Positions 11,786 through 24,200 of a stretch of DNA of 64,000 nucleotides are shown piece after piece. This DNA comes from Apostichopus japonicus (lineage: Eukaryota; Echinodermata; Holothuroidea; Aspidochirotida; Stichopodidae): positions 19,978,484-20,042,483 of the forward strand of contig NC_092564.1 in the NCBI RefSeq assembly GCF_037975245.1, given 5' to 3'. The translations under genes were made by a program, and so were the position numbers. How positions within the stretch are numbered: the first letter of the stretch is position 1; every line of letters starts with the position of its first letter. The notes beneath the pieces were generated by a model, which saw only the letters and a list, made by a program, of their open reading frames with translations, ran no database searches and was not told the origin of the DNA.

Positions 11786-14700
11786 TAACGATGATGTGGT
11801 GGCATTCGTGAATGTCAGACTGATTGATTAAACCCAATATTCTCTTGACCTCTTATATGACAATGAAAGGAATTTTGTTAAGGATTTTGTTAAGCTACAT
11901 GGAGAATCATACAAAGTAAAAAATAAACGCATTACATTGAATGTATATAACAGAGGGCTTATTTCAAGGTTACAGTACTTGAGAAAAATCTCTCTGAATA
12001 AATTGGGAAATCAAAATAATCAAGGGGAGACTTTACAGTCGAATTTGTTGTTTTATTCATCAGTTGTCTCATAAATAAGACCTTTTGAGATGAAATTAAT
12101 AATACTGAAATATCGTGCACTTGGCTAACTGTGCCTGGAAATTGTGGATTGAAATAAGACCATTGTGATGAAGTTGATGACATGCAGTCTTGTCACTTTC
12201 CTGAAATCTATATGCTGAGAAAAATGTATAAAGCAGTGTTTCACTTAGAAAAATCGGTCAAGCGACATGTAGCAGTGATCATTCATAATGTCATTTTTAA
12301 ATACTTGCGGGATGAAATATAGCACGTATACATTTTTTTTCTTCCTTTGCTTTCAAATGGCCGAAAGTAGAACTTTTACATTGCTATGCAGTGTTTCTCA
12401 TAACGTCACGTGGGCCAGCACGCAAGCTCCACTAAATGAAACTGCTGTTCAAGACAATACGTATGGAAACTTTGATAACCAACAAAAGCCATATCAAAAT
12501 TTATGGAAGGGATGCTGCTAAAATTGTAAATACAGTGAGACAATAAAGATATAAAAAAAGTTTAATATTTTATGCATACAGTAAGTGATACAACATTTCT
12601 CCCAACAATTGACATATGTTGCATGTAAAATTGGCTAGACAGCTTCTGACAAGGGAAAGTAGTAAACAGATGATGTCACAGTTTGTTTACAGACTTGTAC
12701 ATTATGCATAAAGTGTATGTGCATGTGTATAAGTGTATATATATACAAGTGTATATATATATACACGCCTTGTGAGCTAAATACAATGTTATAATGGCCA
12801 CTGGCCTTGCTAATCAGACTCTGACTGTTTATAAGGACATCAGCTTAGTTTAATAGTACATGGAATTGGGGGGGGGGGGGGGGGTCAGGGGATTTGACTT
12901 TACATGTTTGAACCAGAGACAAGCAAAGATGAGGATAAGTCTTGTTCCGATAAGTACGAAGAAGAAAGATCGTTCCTCAAAGGAAAGGACTGGCAAGTTA
13001 GCATAGCAGTTAATTTAGGGCTAGACCTTAGATGGGCTTAGTAGGCAGTATGCTAATTAGATCAAATTAGAAAAACTTAGGTTAAATTAGATTAAGGGAA
13101 GAAAACACGCATTCACCAATAGAAGGCTGGTACTCAATGCCAGTTTGAATATGTGAATGAACTTCAGCTCAAATATCGTCCATTCAGAGCTACAAACGCG
13201 ATGAGCAAACGTCTTATTTCTCACATGCATATTCGTAGCAGGCATCACTTGTTACTTTTCTAGAAAATGTTAACATATATTGTAAGGTCCATTCTGGTCA
13301 GGGAATTTGTACCCCTGACATCAGGACCCAAAGGCAGATTTGCTCACAAGCATTTGCATCAAAACATAACAAGGTAAGCTTGAGTTCTCATATTTGGCAC
13401 GTCAGTTTATAGGGAATTTATACTGCAAGTTTAAAGAAATCAGTTAAAAGACATCAGTTACAAGGTGCCTGACCGTTAATGTAATGTACATGTTAGGGTG
13501 TTTAAGATGATCTATTGAAATATATTTTGTAAGGACATGATTTTCTATGTACCATTTTGAAATGAGAATTCCAGGCAGCTGATTAACTGACTGATATCAA
13601 GATCTCAGTGAAAACTTATGTCTACCATGGGTAAATGCCTTTCATTGTTGGGCAGCAAAATTAAGAATTTCCCACCTGAAATGTTGTAAACAGAATTGAT
13701 GGAGATCAAGTGATATCGTGTGTTGGTAGTGGTTATAGTTTCATATTGACTTGAGTCATGAATTATTCATAACTTACATGAAATTCAAACAAAATAATTA
13801 AAATTGTTTTATTATTGTAAATAGATCTATTGTCTACCAAATAAACGTCATTTAAAATGATTTATAACTGAGCTTTGTCTTCTCATTCTTTGTTGCAAAG
13901 TTTAATGGGTGCACGCTATTTTTAAGTTAAAGTTTAATTATTTTACAAAGTACATGTTTGCACTGGAGAAATCTGTGTAAATCTTAATAATCAGTTTGAA
14001 GATCAAATTTGGATTTGTTTGATATATATAGAGAGATATATATATATCAAGATTCATTTTTTTTTTTTTTAAATAGTTTTTTATCATGACACACTGATTT
14101 CAGTTCCTTTGTTGAAGATTGTATGAAATTGTTCACTTCTAGGTATTTGAAAGAGTACATTTACTGTTTTCATACCCAAAAACTATAAATCCCAAAGAAT
14201 GAATGATTTTGACTCCTCCCAATGATAAAACACGTAAGTACAATGGTAAAGATGTATGCCTTTGCCTACCTTTGTGTGGGTGACGAGTCCTTGTAAAAAT
14301 TGTTCAAGAACCCTTTGGGAGTTGGTGGGGGTGAAGAGTCAATTGAGGTCAGCAAAAGTCAAAGTTTGAAAATTTTGTAAACAAGATAAGTGAAAAAGTG
14401 TTGTTTAGTTGAAATTCATACTTAGTGAAACCATGTTGATCCCTCTCAATTAATGTAATGAGAACCCAATTGAGAGTGATGGAGGTGATTGGCCATTTGA
14501 GGTCTGAGAAACCTGTAAATGTGATAACTGCAAAAGTAAAGCTTGAAGTAGCTCCATAAATAGTATGCAGATTCAACTAAGTAATTATAAGAACCCGACT
14601 GTTTCTGTGGAGATGAAAGGTCATTCGAGGTCAAATGAGACTGAAGTCTGTAAACCTTCTTAATCAGCTTGTATGAACTTCGAGGCTTTCAAAGCCCTTC

Positions 14701-15261
14701 CTGAAAAATGAAAAGAAAGTGATAAAAATGTTCTCAGTGTAGTGTTATTAGTAAATACAGTCATTCCAATGGACACATAAAGGGCTGCAGTTACCCTTCT
14801 CATAGAAGAATTGTTTAGATTAGAAGAGTAAATGACTAATGGATGAATTCAACACTGCCACATGCTAAGTATTTATAACCACGAGCATCATTTTACAGCA
14901 GTAGAAAAATTCACAAGAGATAGTTCCTTTGCTTTCACTATTTAATTATTCCACATTCGCTCTCCGTCTCACCATTATCAGAAAACTAGTCTCCAATTGT
15001 TTTAAGTGTGATAGCCTTTGCTTCCAATGTTATGATACTTGCTCTAACGGCCGTCTATAAGACCAAGCCAGAAACACATTTCCGGTGTCAGGACCACATA
15101 CTGCCTTGACAGTACACACAACAATCCATAACAATCAAGGTCAAGACCGGTAGCACATACAGTCGTGACAGCACTTCACAGATGGGCTCGGATATATTTA
15201 GTTCTTAAAGTTATGTGTTTTTGAAGCACAACGCCCAGATGAAATTGGCATTGTAGGTGAA
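11786..15261. other. Intergenic region between PEX11 and LMLN
   Basis: No exon that joins in phase to a recognisable protein was found on either strand. It holds alternating TA tracts (about 12737-12764 and 14022-14049), a run of about 18 G (12868-12885), and a diverged repeat rich in AGGTCA-like words at about 14320-14640. The last few hundred bases must contain the LMLN promoter. A GATATATTTA word at about 15191 is a weak TATA candidate. Confidence 0.55.
14320..14640 (+). repeat. Diverged AGGTCA-rich dispersed repeat
   Basis: Three degenerate units of roughly 120 bp share the order GAGGTCA..., AAGTCAAAG or CTGTAAA, GTAAAC, a GATAA word, and a CATACTTAGT or AGTATGC word. The same arrangement recurs at 23590-23850 in an LMLN intron, so this is a dispersed repeat family. 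The boundaries are approximate. Confidence 0.5.
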
Positions 15262-18200
15262 ATGTTGTTCAAGAGATCGTCGTTATGGACCGGAGTTCTG
15301 GTACACTTTGTGGCTATTTTCGTTGAAGTCTCGACGAGGGAGTTTGTAGAGACAACTTGTCGTCACAATCCAATACAAAATGTAAGCCTAGCTAGGCTAG
15401 AATAACGTTACGGCAGTAAGCCACACTACACACAGTACCAGAGCATTAGAAGTTACGTAAGACTAAGAGTAAGAGTGCATTGTTGAGCAGGAGTGGGAAT
15501 AGTTAATGACTCATCACCACGGATCGAGTTGTAAAAGACTGTAATTAATACTGATTAGTTAATGTTTCAAGTCTACATACTGATAGTTAATAACAGTATG
15601 AATCAGTCCTTCTTGTCCTAGTATTTATTATAGTACATGTATTTTACTTGTGTAAGTTGTAGGTGAAGCCTATGTTACACTTAGGCCTACCATTTTTTTT
15701 TTTTTTTAAACTTAGCCCTTGCCTATTTCAGTGTTATTATTAGTACACAAATTAAAATTTAACATCCTGTCAATCCCTTATTTCTCAACATTTGTTCAAA
15801 GTCTGAAGATGAGAGATGGCCCACTAAATACCAATATTTTTGTTTAACCGGAGATTGCAGTATCATTTAGGGGAAAAAAAGGAACAGGTTATGTCTGCCT
15901 AATTGCAACTGCAACTCACACAGATTATGACGGGAAGTCCCTATGTAAACAATGTATTCTTGTCGTTCTCAAAAATCCCTGTGTGTGTGAGTTGCGGGGT
16001 ATTCTGCAATTGCACCATTATTATAACTTTCCCAGCTGTGTGCGCAATGTAGTTTCAACGTATGGCTTTCATTAATTTTTTTTGCAGTTTCGAACTGGAG
16101 TTTATGTAGACTCTTCCCACACTGTCCAAAAGAGAAGCGACTCACAACCATTGAGAATCCATGTTGAGTTTGACAGTGAACTGGATGAGCTTCCAGAGAA
16201 TTATGTTAACCTTGTAAAGGTTTGTATTTTTTCTCCTACTTTGTTAGTCTTACTGGGATTGTGGTGTAATGTTTCTCTTTGTTTACCAACAAGTCTCACT
16301 TTTTCATAGCAATGGAACCAGAGGAATAGTTGTTACAATTACAATATTTTGCAGACTGCCTACAAATGGGTTCTACTCTGTAGACTGTTTGTTGGTTTTC
16401 ATGAATGACAACTGGTTTGTAAATGAGTAAAGAAGTGCCGGAAAATACACAGGGGTGGGGAGCCATTCCACCTTCTTTCAAATGCCTTCTGATAGTGTTC
16501 AACCGATTATGAATAACAGAAAATACTGATTACCGATTATTTTTTTCATAATCGTACCGATTCCGATTATTTGAAAATGAGAAAATATCCCGTATATACG
16601 AAATCGGCAATAAAGTTTGACAGAAACAATTATTGTTGTGATTTTTCCCCTGTTTCCTTTTGCTTCGTTGTTATTTAATGCTCTAAGGTATCATTTTGTA
16701 TGTACCAAATTACCTCTGGAGTTTCTCGGAAAGAAATTTTTTTTTTTTTTTTTTTTTTAAATTTCCAAAATACGGAAATATGACATCCTACCTAGTCAGC
16801 ACTGTGCTTAGCGAATGGCCTAACCACCACAACGTGAATGTCACCTGTTAATGGCTTGAAATGGGCTAAGAATAGTTACTCAAAATATCCATCTCAAAAA
16901 GTATCTCAGACAAACCATCCATCTTCAATCTTTACCAAAGTGTAAATTTTAATGACATATTGCCTTCATTCCGACATTATTTTGTACTTATTTTCAGTAT
17001 TATACCGTTTATGAACAAATAGGAATGTTACGAACTTGAAGTTAAACATACCTATTTGTTACCTATTTAACTCCATTCAGGTTCAATTAGAAAATGTAAG
17101 CCTAGGCCAATCAAACTGAAAAGCAAATTGTACCATCGTAATTTGTTTAAAATTACTCTAAAATGTAATACCAGATTGATGTAAAGAAATAATAACAACT
17201 AGAAACTACTCCAATATAAAATATAACATTCCCTCTATAAGACATATCACTTACAGAACCTTCCAAACAAATGCCGATTTCCAGCAAATTGAAAGTTGTA
17301 AAGTAAGCTACGCATTTTTTTTTTTTTTTTTGCAAACCGATGGTTAGGCTTCATTTCCCATTGACTTAGTGTGGTTGTTAGGCTAACATGTGGTCGAAGA
17401 TTTAAGTGTCTGTGGATATTTTTATTTTTTATTTGCGACACAACTAGTGCGAATAAACAGATGGCAAGGTTAGATTTCCATGCAGTTGACTTAGTGTGAA
17501 GTAAGGCTACCATGTGGTCGGAGATTTGTGAGGATTTTAGGTTATTTTCGCTGGTACTGAAATTGCTTCGTGCAGGCTGTAATTTGCCACTGGAACTTCC
17601 TGGTGATTGTGCGCGACCCTCTCGCACTGCTTCAAATTTGATGCGGGATGTGAAAACTGTTTGCGCGATTCGTGCTGCAACTGCAATTCCTAGCTAAAGC
17701 AAACGCATGTCACAATTAATTTTACACAGACACCTGATATAACGAGGGCGATTTTCTTATATTTCTTTCTCGCACTGGTAATTGTGCTTTAGGAGGGCTT
17801 TTTAGCACTTGCGAGGGCGAATCGCCCATCGCCCCCGCTTATTTCCGACCCTGTCAAGCACATTCGTTAATTAGAGAAATTTGTGTTGCTGCTATGCCTA
17901 CTGTGCCAAGAAATTTGAAGTCACTAACCACGAGGGAAGCAAAATCGGCAACCCTGGCAGCGTAAATTGATGAAAGTATACACTGTGAAAGACGGATAGA
18001 GGGTGTCTTATTTTAATATTTCGTAGTAAAAGAACAAACCTAATACATCAGTTGATATTTTCAACTTCCATATGTTTTTGAATAATGATATTTTCACCTT
18101 CCATATGTTTTTGAATAATCGGTATGACATAACTGGTATTCCACGTAATTTTTACCGATTCCGATTATGTTCCGATTATGCAATATTCGTACCGATTCCG

Positions 18201-21200
18201 ATTAGGTTAATCGTTTGAACACTACCTTCTGATATTGTGCTGTGACTTCTGCATGTACAGTCATGTACAACTTTAAATTGAATGTATCAAGGGATATCCT
18301 ATGCTGTAGCAATCTTAGGGTAATACTTGACGATGTACTTCGAAGCAACTGGGAAAATCCAAATGCCTGGCCATTGGTTGGTACATTTTAGGCCATATCT
18401 GGCAAATGAATACAGTTCATACACCATAAACAGTGTTATGTACTTCACTTATTGATCTTGCACTAAAACTCCATGATTTCTCCATGACGACTGTTCTGAG
18501 ATGAAGCCAATCTCTTCCACAAGTTTGACAAATGCTGTAGCTTTCTCGTGACCTTTGCTGTGAGAATCTGAAGAAAAAATTGGCCAAAAATCTCATAAAG
18601 AAGGACTAAAACACTAAAAAGTATCGGTACAATGTGCAAAGTATAAGCCATGACTTTTAAGAAATGCCCTCACAAAATCGATCATAAAAGTTTGCCTGTC
18701 GCTAACATGTATTGTTCAGCTGACATGAACACTTTTTCTTTCCATATTAACAAATACATACTATCCTACCATTTTCAGCGCAAGGTACAATATAGCCTAA
18801 CCACCTTGGAAGTTACCCGGCATTTGAAAACTTTTTACTAAAATGATGAAAATGGAGTTTGATTCTTAACAAATAGCAGCTGTAAAAGACTAATTGGTCA
18901 CTACATTCTTTGATATTATGTAGTCAAAACTTGGAATATCCATGTTCCAAATTGTTAATAAAGTTAAATGATTTTGCACTATTTTGTCTGTAGGTACTGT
19001 ACAGCTCAGGACATTTCCATGTGTTCCCACTAAGTAGATTTTCCCTTGTGAAAATACTTTGTTATTTGTCCTGTGAGAGGTTACAACTAAATGTTTTGCA
19101 AAAGCCTCTGGTTTATTCTTCTGGTGCAGGCTGTGGGGGAATGAATATTCTACTGTTGTTACAAACATAAATCAAAATAGTCAGGAGCGATTGTTAGGTA
19201 TATGATCGTTCATATATGATCAATTAAAAAGTATTTGGAAAGTTGTATAATGCATGTAATATGGAGAAGAGTATGATGCATTATATCACAAACTTCTGTC
19301 ACTTTTGTAAATTAGTGCCGCAAAAGCAGTTATGACCCTGCAATACTACAGTGCATACTAGGTGCCTACTTCTGATTTGGTCATTGCGTTTAATGACGAA
19401 GGAGTTGCTACTCTACTTGGAGTTGCTGACTCCTAGGGGGAAAGCCCTAACCTAGCTTCAGTAAATAAGTTGTATGGGGCTTTTATTTTCTCAAAAGAGC
19501 ACTCCAAAATAAAAAAGTTAATTCTGAAATCCTAAAATGGATTAAGTCAGTGAGGCTGGAATGTCATTTCTCTGACAAGGTGAATGGAAATTATGCACAA
19601 AGCAAGACAGGTAGTGTATTGACTGGTTGACCTCTGGATGTTAATATGCCAAGGGAGAATTTTGACTGTCTGACAAAATGGTTTGGTTGGTTGACAAAAT
19701 TGAAAACAGTGAGGATGCACTGATTTCTTTGATACTGAAATCCAGGGAGCATTTTATCTGGTATCACATCGCAAAATGGGCAAATTGCTAAACAAGTGCA
19801 AAGATGGCATAGCAGGTTTTGTACATGTGAACCATAGTAGTTTATTAGTTCAGAACCTTCAACAGTGCTATTATGCAAAAATTGGGCACAAAATTATTCC
19901 CTGGGAATCACCTTTTAATGTCAGGCAAGAACACAACGTAATATCATCATTACTTCTATTATCGTCTCTGTTTAATAACAGAATTGATGCAACATTGAAA
20001 GTCACGATGACCATATTAAACGTTCTGTTTGTTATAATGTAAGAGTCATTACTCTGGCGTACCAGAGTGCTTCTTATCAGTCTCGCAGTTTGGTTTTAAA
20101 GTGCAAGAACACCTCCCAAATTGCTATATTTGTATACAAAGCACCAATACCGCTCCATGTTTAGTATTTGCCTCCGGAGTATAAAAACTTATGATTAATC
20201 TCAGTTCAGTTCATGCATACTTACTACAGTAAGTCTCTATAAATTAGAAACACCAAACTAAAAGGAATCTCTGAAATGTAAAAAAAATGGTTTTGCCATT
20301 TATGTATGCTTTTAGCTTTGCTTTTTTCTTCAGTTTCCAATGTCATTGATATCAGATGTATTCTTGTTGCTGTATTTGTATGTTAAGGAAATGAGAGCAA
20401 AGTGTGTGATTAATTACCCTTCATCAGAGGAAATGGCAGATGGTTTCTCTCTGAATGTGGTAATGTACGGTAGCTTCCCGTGCAGGAAGCTGTCGTACCG
20501 AGTCATAATTTTAAAGTACTACAACTACAGCCTAAAATACTGCAAAATGGAAAAAGAGATGCCACTGTACATAACACTATCCTCTAATTTTATTTCTTTG
20601 CTCCACAGAATGACCTGTTACCGACAGCTGTCAAATTCCTGTCACAGAGGATCAATGTGAGGAGGCCGTTATCGTCACCGTTACTCCTATACAGGTGAGA
20701 CTGCCTGTTTTGATTACGGCAGTTATTGTCTACAAAGCGATATATATCTGCCACGTCTTCATTCGCCATTGACTGAGAATTCACATTTCTACTAGTATTT
20801 CTACAATTTCCTCCTGTAAATCATGACTCCAATAACCAATTCTCCCAAAATGAAGAGACTGCAATAAATTTTGTCGACTTTTCCTCTATGAAGATGGTAC
20901 AAAATGAGTCAAGTCACCGGCTTGATCAGAAGAAATCCTGGCGATAACTCTTCTCGCTGTTTAACTGAACGACTCTTTTACAACTATGACAACTATAATG
21001 TTGTGGAATCATCTTGTTTTGGTCAGGCAGCCTCTCATCTTGTCCTCTCTATAGTTTCTCCTCTTTCTACCCTCCCCCCTGCATTAACCTCCCCTCTGCC
21101 TTGGAGTAAACTTTTCCAACCAATTAACCTATTTGGTAAATAAGTACAGTTTTGTCAGAATGATGGATAAATAGTTATAATTGCCATTATCATTAATGTG

Positions 21201-24200
21201 CTCGTAGAGAAACCTACAGAGAATAATTAATTGGGTATCGCATCGCAAACTACTATGCAAACGTGTGCAAATTACAGATACAATTGCAAATGTGTATAGC
21301 AGCGTTTATGTGCAGGAACCATAGCATTCTATATGAGACAGACTGCAGAACCTTCAAGACTGCTACACATAATTTGAACATTAAATTACTCCCTGCCCTA
21401 CAATGTGAACCATTTTTAACCCATGGATACCTTTTGTTTCTAAACATGATACTCCTTAGTGGAAGGTAAACCCTTTTCAACCTTTCCCACTCCCACCTCC
21501 CTCCCCCTAATCCTCCATCTTTACATCATTCTACCAGTAAACTTTGTTTTAATCTACCATTGCAAAGTAACCAATGATTTTCTAACTGCATTCTCTCTCA
21601 TCTTTAGGATAAACTTTTCATTGTGTTCTTATCGTTAATATATTCAAGGTTTTGTGTTACATTGCACTTCTAATGTATAATCTTTTTGAATGACATTAAT
21701 TTCTTCTCTTGCAGAGATTGCAATGATGGTCGTACGTACAGAGAGAGTACTCAACAACATCAGTTTTGTTGGAACGAGTGTCACAAGACAACATACTGTG
21801 AAAGGTTCAAGATCCCGGAAAGGCATTTACAGGTTTGTCAAGGTCATGTCTGTTAGTCCTGAGTTAAACTAATACTGGAGATGAGTAAATATAACACAGA
21901 TCTTAAATGTTGTATGTGAGTTTACTTCATGTTACAAACAGAGAACGTATTTCATGAAATATCCCCCACAGTAACAGCGTAAATTAAATTTTATATTTCA
22001 GAATTGCACCCCCTTTCTTATAATTGAACAACAGTTTACCTGGCACTCCTCTTTGTACCACCCCCACCCTCCCTCCCACTCCCCCAAATTATGATCATTT
22101 TTTTTATGTGAGGTATTGTGAAAATTTGAAATATCCCCCATTTGTAGCAAACTGCTTATTGTTTCCACGCTGTCATCGTTTCCTTCTCACAATTGATGTG
22201 CTCCTTCCAATACTCTTCCTTACTCCAAAAAATTTGCAGTTGTGAAACTAAGGAAATACTCCTGTATGTCTTATATTTAATACTGGGTGAAAATCTGTTT
22301 CAATATATCTCTTTTGTGACTTTAGATAAATTTTGTTTGAAAGCTACACTCTGTATGAAAAGATGACTTCAGGATGTAAGGAGGTTTTTAAGTCACACTC
22401 CAACATCCCTTCCCCCTCTCTCCGCACCCCCCCCCCAGAAAAAAAAATACGGTTTTGTTCCCAAGGGCCCTATATCCTATTCAGGTTTTTTAGGCATTAA
22501 CCATTAAAGTGTATACAAAATGTCTGGAACACTTCTTGCAGGGCAGATGAATTTATAAATTTTGTTGTGTTGCCTACAATGAACCTTCAAGTGACTCCAT
22601 TTCCTGCAGTTCTCTAGGAAGAGGATCCTAATGTAATATACTGTATCTGTGATGTCATTAGGTACCCTTATCGCCAATAGCTTCACTTCCCTTACATAAC
22701 CTTGAAGCTGATTTCTACTTGAAATCAGATAGATTTGAAATGTTTGGTTAACCCATCAATGAGCAGGAATTCAAACCTATGCCAAAGTGGAACATAGTTG
22801 TTACAGGATGTGACATAATTATTAGTCATATGTGATTATTATTATTATAAGTAGAAGAAGAAGTAGTAAAATGATGACATTTTCCAGTTTTTGCTCCCAT
22901 GCTTACTCTGCTTTTGAAATGTGAAATAAAAATATAATAAAAAAAATAAAAATGTGAAAATGAGCTATATACTCATGATGGAATTTTCAACTAATGGTCT
23001 AGAAAGTTGAAAAAACTTATATTTTTGAAGTGAATCAACGGTCACACTTTCACTTCTTTTTTTTCATTCATTCACAGGCCTGTTATGAATGCAATGAAAA
23101 TGTAGATACATGCAGGAGTAATGGGAACATCCCCGCTGGTCAGGGACTTCCACACACAGACTTTGTGTTGTATGTGCAGGTAGCAGACACTCGTGCATGC
23201 ATGACTCCCGACACAACGGCCCACGCATCTTACTGTCAGCTGGAATCATTCTTAGACCGGTCTGTACCCACACTCCACACTTTATCATTTCATTGTTTTG
23301 TTTTATTAAGTTGAGTACTTCATTAGAATCCTGGCAAAATATTCCTCACCCAATAGTTTAAGATGCAGGAACATCTTAACCTTAAAAATGTACAGTAATT
23401 ATTCAAATCTGGGGGATTTTTTTGGTATAAAATATTTGTGTGTTGCCAGACACAACAGCCCACTCATCTCTCACACACTCCAGGCCTTATTTCCAATGAT
23501 ACTTTCAGTGCTTCCATAAGGATCCTGCTGAAATACTTATCAGTTACTTGTCGAAAACACAGGAATATCTAGATCCTGGTCGGTTAGTAAAAAGAATCCT
23601 ATTGAAATTGGTGGAGGTCAAAGGTTCGTTTGTGGTCGACATAAATCAAAGTCTGAAAACCTTGTAAGCATTGATAACTCAAAAAGTACATCTTTGTTGA
23701 ACTTCATACTTGGTATGTAGATCTAGCTTGGTGAATACAAGATCCCTAAATTTGGTAGAGTAAGGTCAAAGGTCACATGAGGTCAACAGATGTCAAAGTC
23801 TGTAATCCTTGTGAACTTGATCAATTCCAAAATTTATGGTACAATTAATATGTGAGTTCTCGGATGCAATCATTTTCTTTTGGTGATCATAGTTTGGTCG
23901 ACTTGAGTTCTCTTTAGCTTTGTGAAGGGGCTCAATATATAATAGGTCTTCAACAATACATGCAGCCATCCAGTCATACGCTCATACAGTCATCTAATCA
24001 TCCAGTCATATAGGAAATAAAATCTGTTTTGAAGAGTTGATACTCTTGTGTTGGGTGATTTAAACACACTCAAGTGGCAGTTGATCAGTTTTCACACTGC
24101 TTCCAGGGTACAACTGGTTATATCAAACGGTCTCAAGATTTTGCTCATGGGGACAACTGGTTATCTCAAATGGTCTCAAAAATGGCCTTATTTTCGGTGA

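Larger units (their letters stand above)
16220..20608 (+). other. LMLN intron 2 (4.4 kb)
   Basis: The intron is bounded by GTTTGT at 16220 and CACAG before 20609. It contains a complete hAT element (16493-18224) and one copy of a dispersed repeat (about 19762-19905). Short open frames on both strands at 18460-19170 and 19590-20040 have no recognisable family features and I treat them as chance. Confidence 0.7.
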
